Positions 44,662-52,814 of a stretch of 61,294 nucleotides of DNA are shown here, one piece after another. The position numbers and the translations under genes are program-made. Below the pieces are notes generated by a model that made no database searches, was not told the DNA's origin, and was given only the letters and a program-made list of their open reading frames with translations. Position 1 is the first letter of the stretch. Each line of letters opens with the position of its first letter. This DNA is from Ktedonobacterales bacterium (GTDB lineage: Bacteria; Chloroflexota; Ktedonobacteria; Ktedonobacterales; Ktedonobacteraceae), in NCBI GenBank assembly GCA_027451525.1, contig DAIDJF010000031.1, positions 1 through 61,294 of the forward strand, written 5' to 3'.

Positions 44662-45891
44662 CTAGCGTCGCACACGCGCAACATGGCGGGCGGCGGCGGC
44701 GGCGACACGCTCACCAGAAGCTTTTGCGCCAACCACAAAGCGATAGAGAGGTCCAAAGCTACGCAACGATGTCAGCCCAATAAAGTACAATCCCGGCACG
44801 CTACTCTCAAAGCTTGAACTCAGTTGTGGAATATCCGTCTCGGTCTGCACTTGCGCCCGTAACGCTGGATGGACCATGTTCAGACGGCTCAATCTAACCT
44901 CATAGCCAGTCGAAAGCATGACATGATCGACATGGAACTCTGTACCATCCTCTAACGAGACATCAACGCCCCCAGCAACCTCTTTCAAAGACTGCGTCTT
45001 CTGGCCTTCATGCAGATGCGCCTTTCCAATCACGCGATCACGTAACCAGTCAGAAGCAGCGGCATTATAGTGGTTGCGAATGTAGCGATCTTTTCTATAT
45101 TGTGGCAAGTAGTAAAACAGATAAGGTAGATACTCTAATGCCCAGTTCTTCCATCCTGGAGCGATACCCGAATTGGGAGCCTTGATCTTTTCCCACAGAG
45201 AACGCTCCTCAGAATGATCTGGAGCAAGCCAGTTAATGCGACGGCGTGAAACCAGATGTACTGATGCCCCGGCCTCTAATAACAGTGCTGTATATTCTAC
45301 CGCACTCTGCCCGCCACCAATCACAAGCAGTTTCTTGCCATTGAAACGGCTAAAATCGTTATGCTCGAAAGAGTGCGTCATTACCTCTGATGACAGATGA
45401 GTATACTCAGCTGGCATATTCGCATAGTAGTAGAGACCAACTGCCATAATAACCGCTGCCGCTTCTAGAACACGCCCATCCTCTAGTGTAACGCGGAATT
45501 TGTCGCCAATTCTCTCGACAGAAGCAACATACGTCTCATCGACATTCGGCACAGCATTCTTTTGAAACCAGAGAGCATAATCAACGAACGCTTCGGCAGG
45601 GACTGGATAACATTTCTTATATTTAGATACGCGGAAAAACTGATCAAAACCGTATTGTTTCTTTGGATCAGAAAGATTGGTCGCCCACCAATGAGAGCGC
45701 AAGAACATACCTTTTGGCATATGCTCACGCCATAGCTCCAACGTTTTCCCAAAAATAGCGACCTTTAAGCCACGTCCTAACAAATGGGCTGCAGCCGTCA
45801 ATCCATAGGGGCCAGCACCAACGATCACAACATCATATTGTGCAACAGATGTAGATTGTTGTAGTTGTTCTTTATCAGATATAACGCTCAT
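44662..45891 (-). CDS. FAD/NAD(P)-binding oxidoreductase, copy 2
   Basis: This 409-residue paralogue of copy 1 has the same length, VIVGAGPYGLTAAAHLLG, LWREHMPKGMFLRSHWWATNLS and LLVIGGGQSAVEYTALL. The ATG at 45891 is preferred over one at 45945 because GAGGAGG lies at the right distance and the length then equals that of copy 1. It begins 5 nt after the stop of ATP-grasp copy 2. Confidence 0.86.
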   Translation of the reverse strand: MSVISDKEQLQQSTSVAQYDVVIVGAGPYGLTAAAHLLGRGLKVAIFGKTLELWREHMPKGMFLRSHWWATNLSDPKKQYGFDQFFRVSKYKKCYPVPAEAFVDYALWFQKNAVPNVDETYVASVERIGDKFRVTLEDGRVLEAAAVIMAVGLYYYANMPAEYTHLSSEVMTHSFEHNDFSRFNGKKLLVIGGGQSAVEYTALLLEAGASVHLVSRRRINWLAPDHSEERSLWEKIKAPNSGIAPGWKNWALEYLPYLFYYLPQYRKDRYIRNHYNAAASDWLRDRVIGKAHLHEGQKTQSLKEVAGGVDVSLEDGTEFHVDHVMLSTGYEVRLSRLNMVHPALRAQVQTETDIPQLSSSFESSVPGLYFIGLTSLRSFGPLYRFVVGAKASGERVAAAAARHVARVRR

Positions 45892-45896
45892 GAATT

Positions 45897-47204
45897 TTAC
45901 CTCCTCAAACGGGATACTCGACGTTTTACTGCATCGCCCACCCAACTACGTAAAAAGGTGTTGCTTGCCTTCCACGCGGGAGCGGGATCGTGCCAATCAA
46001 GATAGTCATAACCCATAGGCATAAAGAATGAGAGACCAAAACCGAGAAGCGCGGGGGCGGGCGGCGTGACACCTGGTCGGCCACGCTGTTGAATCGCCTC
46101 TATCGTCGTCATCAAATCGCCCTTCAAGTAGCGCATCCAGCCACCTGTACGATAAGAAAGCGTTTTCTCAAGTCGTTCCCCGTTCGCCCAGCGGTACAGC
46201 AGAGTCGGGAAATCTACCCCCGAACGAACCGCAATCTCAACAGAAGCGGATAGGCGGGCATTAATCTCCATCAGATAGGGCACCCCCGCACTGTCACGAC
46301 GAAACTCTACCTCTGAATACCCCTCTAGATCTATTGCGCGGACCAGTTTCTCAGATTGTGTGCCAATATCGTCGGGCATAGCAATACTTTGACGCAACAC
46401 TGACTGCCCACCCAGTGGCGGTTCCGTGCGTTTGGCCCACTGCGCGAAACGCGCATAGACCTCACCACCCGCATACAAGAAGCTGACCGCTTCACGCCGA
46501 CCTGTTAGAAACTGCTGAAATAATACCGTTCCGCCCGTCGCGGTTAGCTCTTCTACAGCCACGCGAGCCTCATGCAGGGTTGTTGCCAAACGCGACATGT
46601 AGCGTGCTCCACGTTTCCCCCCCCAAACCCATGACTCAACAGGTTTTACCACTGCGGGTAACCCAATTTCGCGCACGGCGGCGGCTACCGCGTCGAGACC
46701 ACTCACAGTCACTCCACGCGGGATGTGTAGCCCCAACTCCTGCGCGATTGCTAATGTCTGCTCTTTATTGACCGCGATTGCTAATGCAGGCTCTTTCGCC
46801 AGCGCAAGCTGAACCCGCTGCTCAATGCGCTCACGATACTGACGCAATAATGCGATAGTACCATCAGAAGAGCTTATAATGACGCGCGCCCCCGTTTGCG
46901 CAAGCATCTGCTCCACATAGGCCAGATAGCCATCTGTGCCCTCTTTTGCTGGACAGAGGAGGGGCTGTTGGCACCAGCGCGAGGCAAACGAAGGGGCATC
47001 TGGTGTTGTTTCTAGAGCAGCAACACGTATCCTTTGCTGGCCCAGCGCACGCACTGTTACCAACGATTGCCTTAAACGCGCATCGAGCACGAGCGCATCA
47101 CACGTCGAGATCTGAGTTGACTTCGCCTTTTGGCGCACGGCGGGATAGTTCCCCGGCGCAGTTGATGTGCTCTCCTGCACATCCTTCTCCGATTTGTTTA
47201 CCAT
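45897..47204 (-). CDS. ATP-grasp ligase, copy 2
   Basis: A 435-residue paralogue of the ligase at 42273 that keeps ALVLDARLRQSLVTVRALG, LPAVVKPVESWVWG and PYLMEINARLSASVEIAV. The N-terminal 35 residues differ and look disordered in both copies. AAAGGGG precedes the ATG. It follows deacetylase copy 3 by 24 nt. Confidence 0.86.
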   Translation of the reverse strand: MVNKSEKDVQESTSTAPGNYPAVRQKAKSTQISTCDALVLDARLRQSLVTVRALGQQRIRVAALETTPDAPSFASRWCQQPLLCPAKEGTDGYLAYVEQMLAQTGARVIISSSDGTIALLRQYRERIEQRVQLALAKEPALAIAVNKEQTLAIAQELGLHIPRGVTVSGLDAVAAAVREIGLPAVVKPVESWVWGGKRGARYMSRLATTLHEARVAVEELTATGGTVLFQQFLTGRREAVSFLYAGGEVYARFAQWAKRTEPPLGGQSVLRQSIAMPDDIGTQSEKLVRAIDLEGYSEVEFRRDSAGVPYLMEINARLSASVEIAVRSGVDFPTLLYRWANGERLEKTLSYRTGGWMRYLKGDLMTTIEAIQQRGRPGVTPPAPALLGFGLSFFMPMGYDYLDWHDPAPAWKASNTFLRSWVGDAVKRRVSRLRR

Positions 47205-47228
47205 ACGCTACCCCTTTATATGTCAAGC

Positions 47229-48266
47229 TTACGCGCTCTCGCCTTTGCCAATGAGTGTTTTCCAGAGCGGTGCAAAAAGGCCCCAGATACCAGATGTTTC
47301 AGCCGCCATGACTAGCCAGTGGCGTGTAACATCGCCCAACACACGTTTTAAGCGGTAGGCATCCTCATCAGGCATATTGACACTATTCTCCGTCGTGACC
47401 GCCCAAAGATAACCAGCCTGCTTGACGGCCTGTACAGCATCCTCTCCAATATGTTCATGCCGTCCAATAGGATAGGCAAACGTGCGAATAGGATGTCCCA
47501 GGCGTTCCTCTAGAACCAAGCGGCACGCTGTGACCTCGTACTGCAACTCCTCATGTTGTTTCAGATAGGCCAGCACGGGGTGATGCATCGTATGCGCTCC
47601 AAAGGAGACCCAACCGCTCCGCTCCATTTCTTCGATTTCAGCCCACGTCAGCGGACGATCCGCCTCTTCCGTGGGCAACACGATTGAAGGAACAGCCAAT
47701 TGCATGCGCATCTGCTGCAAGAACGCTTCTCGTTCCGCTACGGATGATGCATGACGGACCTGATTATCAATCAACTGTGCCAGTTGCGCAGCCTCATCTT
47801 GCACCTGAAGACGATACTTGCGCCCATCCATAACCGTCTCCTCGACAGTGGCACGCTGTACCAGGCGTTGTCCCTCGCCCCACCAGAAGTATGCTTCGCT
47901 CTCGATGTAACCAGGAACCAGGAAAATGGTGATCGGCACGCGCAGCGAGCTCGCCAGAGGAAATGCATGCGTATAATTGTCATGGTAACCGTCATCAAAC
48001 GTCAGGGCCAGTAATGTACGCTGATCTTTGGGCCGCGTGGACTGCGCTGGTGGCGCAAAGAACTCTTGCAGGGCCTCATCTACATTCAGCACCCGATAAT
48101 GACTGCGTAGATAGCGTAAATGGCGCTGCAAATCACCACCGCGCGCCCGATGATAGTTCAGAATAATCAGCCGCTTGCCCGAACGTTGCATGAACCAGCG
48201 TGCCAGTGCTATCACACCACTGTAGTAGAAACAGGCCGCAACCAGTATTCCTAAACGCTTGCGCAT
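47229..48266 (-). CDS. Polysaccharide deacetylase-family protein, copy 3
   Basis: A 345-residue paralogue of copies 1 and 2, with N-terminal LGILVAACFYYSGVIALARW, TFDDGYHDNYTHAF, YFWWGEGQRLV, GAHTMHHPVLAYL and FAYPIG. The ATG at 48266 has GAGG 8 nt upstream; an in-frame GTG at 48272 is less likely because the other copies start at the aligned MRxR. It follows FAD oxidoreductase copy 3 by 71 nt. Confidence 0.87.
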   Translation of the reverse strand: MRKRLGILVAACFYYSGVIALARWFMQRSGKRLIILNYHRARGGDLQRHLRYLRSHYRVLNVDEALQEFFAPPAQSTRPKDQRTLLALTFDDGYHDNYTHAFPLASSLRVPITIFLVPGYIESEAYFWWGEGQRLVQRATVEETVMDGRKYRLQVQDEAAQLAQLIDNQVRHASSVAEREAFLQQMRMQLAVPSIVLPTEEADRPLTWAEIEEMERSGWVSFGAHTMHHPVLAYLKQHEELQYEVTACRLVLEERLGHPIRTFAYPIGRHEHIGEDAVQAVKQAGYLWAVTTENSVNMPDEDAYRLKRVLGDVTRHWLVMAAETSGIWGLFAPLWKTLIGKGESA

Positions 48267-48337
48267 CCTCACATCCTCTTTTTTCTCGTCTTGGTACGCT
48301 CTATATATCCAGCAACACTGGACGAGATCGCAGCAAC

Positions 48338-49570
48338 TTATCTGATATGGGCAACGTGCTGAGCAATTGCTCCAGCAACACGCCGTGCCGTCGCCTCTGT
48401 TCCTACTACAAAGCGATAGAAAGGCCCAAAGCTCGATACAGAAGAAATGCCAACAAAGTAGAGACCAGAAATGTTGCTCTCAAAAGAGTTTTTCAATACT
48501 GGCGTATCCTGGTAGGTGACTATTTTAGAGAGTAAATCAGCAGGCAGCATTGGCAAGCGTTTGAGATCTACGCGGTAACCAGTTGCCAGCATGACATGAT
48601 CGACAGTCACCGATGTATGATCCGACAGTTGCAACACAACGCCAGCGTCCGTCTCTTCAACACGTTGCACATGCGCACTTTCATGCAAGGTAACACTTCC
48701 GACAACGCGAGGCTTGAGCCATCCAGCACCGGCTGGGCCATAGCGACCGCGCCCACGCATCAGGCGATCTTTTGCCCGACGAGGAAGACGCTGGAAACCA
48801 TAGGGGAGATTTTCCAGACTCCAGTTGAACCAACCGGGGGCGATGCCTGCTTTTGGATAGCGAATACGTTTGAACCAGGAGCGACCTTCCACCGTTTCGC
48901 TAACCAGCCAATGAATAGGATGGCGTGAGGCCAGATCAACACGCGCTCCGTGTTCGTGAAGGAGTGCGGCAGACTCAAGGGCATATTGTCCACCACCAAT
49001 GACGATCACACGTTTGCCAGCAAACTGCTCATAGGTATGGTGGATAGAGGCATGTGATACAGCATCAGCAGAGAGATGAGCATAAAGAGATGGAGAATAG
49101 GCATAATATTGCAAGCCAGGAGCCATTACAACAGCACTGGCCCGTACTACTCGTCCATCTACGAGCGTGACGTCAAAATATCTTCCATTTTTAGTTACAT
49201 TTTGTACGTATGTTTCATCAACGTCAGGCACGCATTGTTTTTGAAACCACAGTCCATAGTCCACAAAAATTTCGAGGGGAAGAGGATCGGGTGCTTCCAT
49301 ATTGTGGGACTCAAAGTACCGCTCAAAGCTGTACTTTTTATCGGGATCCGAAAGATTGGTCGCCCACCAATAGGAGCGTAAAAACATGCCCTGTGGCATA
49401 TTCTCACGCCATAGATTCAACGGTTTACCAAAAATCGCAACTTTAAGTCCCTTGCCTAGCAAGTGGGCAGCAGTGGAGAGACCATAGGGTCCTGCTCCAA
49501 CGATAACAACATCGACATATGTAATTGGCACACTCTCCTGCGGAGCTTGCATATTTAGTGATACACTCAC
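48338..49570 (-). CDS. FAD/NAD(P)-binding oxidoreductase, copy 3
   Basis: A 410-residue paralogue and first gene of the leftward cluster. It carries VIVGAGPYGLSTAAHLLG, LWRENMPQGMFLRSYWWATNLS and VIVIGGGQYALESAALL. I set the start at GTG 49570 (AAAGGTAGG upstream), which gives the same N-terminus (VSVSL) as copy 1. Longer starts up to 49723 would run through the probable promoter region. No ATP-grasp gene precedes it, so the third cassette lacks that member. Confidence 0.84.
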   Translation of the reverse strand: MSVSLNMQAPQESVPITYVDVVIVGAGPYGLSTAAHLLGKGLKVAIFGKPLNLWRENMPQGMFLRSYWWATNLSDPDKKYSFERYFESHNMEAPDPLPLEIFVDYGLWFQKQCVPDVDETYVQNVTKNGRYFDVTLVDGRVVRASAVVMAPGLQYYAYSPSLYAHLSADAVSHASIHHTYEQFAGKRVIVIGGGQYALESAALLHEHGARVDLASRHPIHWLVSETVEGRSWFKRIRYPKAGIAPGWFNWSLENLPYGFQRLPRRAKDRLMRGRGRYGPAGAGWLKPRVVGSVTLHESAHVQRVEETDAGVVLQLSDHTSVTVDHVMLATGYRVDLKRLPMLPADLLSKIVTYQDTPVLKNSFESNISGLYFVGISSVSSFGPFYRFVVGTEATARRVAGAIAQHVAHIR

Positions 49571-50025
49571 CAGCATACCTACCTTTTTTACGTTTGCAGC
49601 GCATAATACCCAACATGTTACAATAGTGTTCAACCTATCCATTGTGTTCGGTTCACCCTCTTTGGGCATGAACCTATTGCTGCCACTAACAATAGCACAA
49701 CCATGTAGCAACGAGATGTACATTCAGGTGGAGAATCAGTAAAGCCTTCTCACTTACCGTAGAGAAATTCGCGCCCCTATTTATCTTATGCTCTACCACA
49801 GCGTATTAAAGGGTACATATGTATACCAGTAACCTCATATCTTAACGTTATCTCAACATTTATAAATACCTATTATCACAGCTTTGGCTGTTATCCTAGA
49901 TAGTGTGAGAAAAAAATGCCTGTTATGAAGGCACGCACTATGGGATATACGCTATATTCCACGCTTTGCTACTTCTGTTTAGTTGATGTAGTAAAAAGAT
50001 TAATATTTTTGAGGATGGTATTTGA
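49571..50025. promoter_or_regulatory. Divergent intergenic region of the surface-glycan locus
   Basis: This 455-bp AT-rich region lies between the leftward cassette cluster and the rightward export/glycosyltransferase genes and must carry both promoters. It contains a 10-bp palindrome (TACATATGTA, 49814-49823) and TATAAT-like sequences near 49860. No open frame in it has a convincing start. Co-regulation of both halves is inferred from the arrangement. Confidence 0.5.
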
Positions 50026-51471
50026 ATGCGCAATCCATTTACTCGCTATATGCTTCTTGCCAAACGTTGGGCATGGATTATGGTGCTTGGCGTCGTTCTC
50101 TGCGGCGGCGCAACTTATGTTGTTACAAAATTAATGCATCCAACTTATCAAGCAACCGCATTTCTTGTTGTAAGTTTTGATACATCTAACTCTGGTTATG
50201 ATAATACCTCAGCCGCGCTAGAGGCGGTCCCCACGTATGCTCAGCTCATTACCAGTCCTAAAGTTCTCAATCCCGTTATTGCACAACACCCTGGACTGAC
50301 GTTAAAAACCCTTTTACCGCTTATTGTAGTAAAACCGCAATCCAATACGCAGATTATTGAACTAGATGTAAGCAATAGAGACCCACAACTGGCTGCGCAG
50401 CTAGCGAACGAGATTGGACAAAGTTTCTCTCAGTTCTCTAACACGCAACTGGCCGCTACCGTCCAGGTACTTCCTGCTCAAACCCCAACTGATCCCACCC
50501 AACCCAAGCCATCGACAGATGCTCTGATTGGCGCGCTGGTGGGTCTCGGTCTCTCACTCACACTGGTCGTCGCTTTTGAATGGCTTGATGACCGTATGGA
50601 CAACCCTGATGAGGTTGAAGAACTGCTCCATCAAGAACTGCTCACCGTCATTCCATACCTCTCACAGCGTGAGCGCATCAAAAACGCAGAAGACACCCCT
50701 CCACTTGCTGAGGGATGCCGCATCCTCTGTGCCAGCCTCAATGCACTCCAGGAAACTCAACATTTTAAACTCATTCTGGTGACAAGTGCTCTCGGCGGCG
50801 AGGGCAAGAGTACCATTGCCGCTAATCTTGCCTCGTTTATGGCAATGACGGGCAAACGTGTGTTGCTGGTTGATGCAGACCTGCGCCACCCCGTACAACA
50901 TCAGCATTTCCAGCTTGATAACCATAATGGCTTATCCAATTCCTTCCTAGAAATGTGGGCACAGGTTGAGGTTGAATTGACGGGACAGGCCACTGAAATG
51001 CCCACGCTACGGGTGCTGACAGCGGGTGTGCTACCCTCCAACCCTTCTGAGTTGTTACAATCACAACTGGCCCAGCAGTTGTTCAAACGTTTCAGAGAAA
51101 CCCAACAATTCGACTACATCATCTTTGATAGTGCGCCACTGTTGCCAGTCGCCGACACACAAATTCTCGCTGGCTATATGGACGCAACCATCCTGGTCGT
51201 AGACATCTCTAAAACCGCACGCAAAACACTGGTGCGCGCCAAACAGATTCTGCAACGGTCACACGCTAAAATCCTGGGCCTCGCCATTAACAAGAGCCGC
51301 TGGCCCGATTACGGCGACAGCCGCGACTATCTTGGCATTCAAGCCAAATCGAAAGCAGATATCTCTCTCTCCATTCCAGAGACACCGATCGTTTCATCTT
51401 CTCCCAATGGCAAAGTAAAGGACGAGGAAATCACAGCTGCGCTCCGTCAGTCACGTACAGGGAAAGAGTAA
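50026..51471 (+). CDS. Wzz-type chain-length regulator fused to BY-kinase (CpsD/CapB-like)
   Basis: A 481-residue polysaccharide co-polymerase and tyrosine autokinase. Two membrane helices (about 15-36 and 163-184) flank an extracellular Wzz domain. The cytoplasmic ATPase has Walker A GGEGKST (257-263), Walker A' VLLVDADLRHP and Walker B YIIFDSAP (near 365). BY-kinases usually end in a tyrosine-rich tail that is autophosphorylated; this C-terminus has only two or three Tyr near 425-433 and then none. It probably controls length and export of the polymer made by this locus. The next gene begins 5 nt after its stop. Confidence 0.9.
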   Translation: MRNPFTRYMLLAKRWAWIMVLGVVLCGGATYVVTKLMHPTYQATAFLVVSFDTSNSGYDNTSAALEAVPTYAQLITSPKVLNPVIAQHPGLTLKTLLPLIVVKPQSNTQIIELDVSNRDPQLAAQLANEIGQSFSQFSNTQLAATVQVLPAQTPTDPTQPKPSTDALIGALVGLGLSLTLVVAFEWLDDRMDNPDEVEELLHQELLTVIPYLSQRERIKNAEDTPPLAEGCRILCASLNALQETQHFKLILVTSALGGEGKSTIAANLASFMAMTGKRVLLVDADLRHPVQHQHFQLDNHNGLSNSFLEMWAQVEVELTGQATEMPTLRVLTAGVLPSNPSELLQSQLAQQLFKRFRETQQFDYIIFDSAPLLPVADTQILAGYMDATILVVDISKTARKTLVRAKQILQRSHAKILGLAINKSRWPDYGDSRDYLGIQAKSKADISLSIPETPIVSSSPNGKVKDEEITAALRQSRTGKE

Positions 51472-51476
51472 CATCT

Positions 51477-52778
51477 ATGAAAGAGTTATTACACGAGCGA
51501 ATTGCAAAGCGAAACCTGCGTGTCGCAGTTATCGGACTCGGCTACGTGGGTCTCCCGCTCGCTGTCACCTTTGCGCAAGCTGGTTTTCAGGTGACAGGCA
51601 TTGATGTGGATCAGCGCAAAGTTGATAGTGCCAACCAGGGCGAAAGCTATATCCCCGATGTCTCTAGCGGCGTGTTACGCGAGATGGTCGGCACACACAA
51701 TCTGCGTTTTACCACTGACTATGCCGCGCTTGAAGAGATAGATGCGATTAGTATCTGCGTCCCAACGCCGTTGCGCAAGACACGCGACCCAGATATCTCG
51801 TATGTGCTTGCTGCCACCCGTCAGGTGGGGGCGCATGTGCATCGTGGACAACTTATTATTCTGGAGAGTACGACCTACCCTGGCACAACCGAGGAAGTGT
51901 TGCAGCCAGAGCTAGAGGCAACAGGATTGCGCGTAGGACAGGATATCTTTCTGGCCTTCTCACCAGAACGTATCGATCCCGGCAATCCACACTTCGATAC
52001 GCATAACACACCTAAAATTGTTGGAGGCGTCACACCATCATGCACAGAACTGGCACAGGCGTTTTACAGTGCGGCCATTAAAAATGTAATACCCGTCTCG
52101 TCAGCACGGGTTGCCGAAATGACAAAGCTGCTAGAAAATACGTTCCGCGCCGTCAATATTGGCCTGGTGAATGAGATTGCCATCATGTGCGAGAAGCTCG
52201 GTATCAATGTCTGGGAAGTGATCGACGCTGCCGCGACGAAACCGTTCGGCTTTATGCGTTTTCTGCCCGGCCCAGGTCTGGGGGGTCATTGCATCCCTGT
52301 GGACCCCCACTATCTCTCGTGGAAGCTCAAAACGCTTGACTACACGGCACGTTTTATTGAGCTGGCGGCAGAAGTTAACAGTAGCATGCCCCACTATGTG
52401 GTTAATAAAGTGAGCACGGCCCTGAATGAGCAACAGCGTAGCCTGAATGGTTCACGTATTCTCATCCTGGGTGTAGCCTACAAAGCTAACGTCAGTGATG
52501 TACGTGAGTCACCCGCGCTAGACATTATGCAATCGCTACTCAACCAAAAAGCAAATGTGATGTACAACGACGACTACGTGCCCACGCTTCTGCTTGGCAA
52601 ACAGCAGTTTGAAGCGCAGCCTCTCACCGATGAACTGCTCCGCTCCGCTGACTGTGTCGTAGTTGTTACCAATCACAGCTATTATGATGTCGCACGCATT
52701 GTCCGTGAGGCCCGTAGCATTGTTGATACACGTAATATCACACGCGATTTCCATGATGACAAAATCGTTCGCTTATAA
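51477..52778 (+). CDS. UDP-N-acetyl-hexosamine/UDP-glucose 6-dehydrogenase family (WbpA/WecC-like)
   Basis: A 433-residue nucleotide-sugar dehydrogenase that oxidises C6 of a UDP-sugar twice to the uronic acid, using NAD+. The NAD site VIGLGYVGLPLA begins near residue 18. SPERIDPGN and the active-site PGPGLGGHCIPVDPHYLSW with C272 follow, then VRESPALD in the C-terminal domain. The IPVDPHY form and overall pattern are closer to the UDP-GlcNAc/ManNAc enzymes (WbpA, WecC, TviB) than to UDP-glucose dehydrogenase. Paired with the WlbB-like acetyltransferase at 39368 it may start a 2,3-diamino-uronic-acid route. Confidence 0.92.
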   Translation: MKELLHERIAKRNLRVAVIGLGYVGLPLAVTFAQAGFQVTGIDVDQRKVDSANQGESYIPDVSSGVLREMVGTHNLRFTTDYAALEEIDAISICVPTPLRKTRDPDISYVLAATRQVGAHVHRGQLIILESTTYPGTTEEVLQPELEATGLRVGQDIFLAFSPERIDPGNPHFDTHNTPKIVGGVTPSCTELAQAFYSAAIKNVIPVSSARVAEMTKLLENTFRAVNIGLVNEIAIMCEKLGINVWEVIDAAATKPFGFMRFLPGPGLGGHCIPVDPHYLSWKLKTLDYTARFIELAAEVNSSMPHYVVNKVSTALNEQQRSLNGSRILILGVAYKANVSDVRESPALDIMQSLLNQKANVMYNDDYVPTLLLGKQQFEAQPLTDELLRSADCVVVVTNHSYYDVARIVREARSIVDTRNITRDFHDDKIVRL

Positions 52779-52814
52779 CCTATACTGCATTAATATAAAG
52801 AATGGTTTATAGAT

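Noticed and set aside
49814..49823. Palindrome TACATATGTA as a defined operator
   Set aside because: A single 10-bp AT-rich palindrome in an AT-rich gap is expected by chance; no second copy was seen.
49916..50134. Short plus-strand frame in the divergent region
   Set aside because: No ribosome-binding site and it overlaps the start of the Wzz/kinase gene in another frame.
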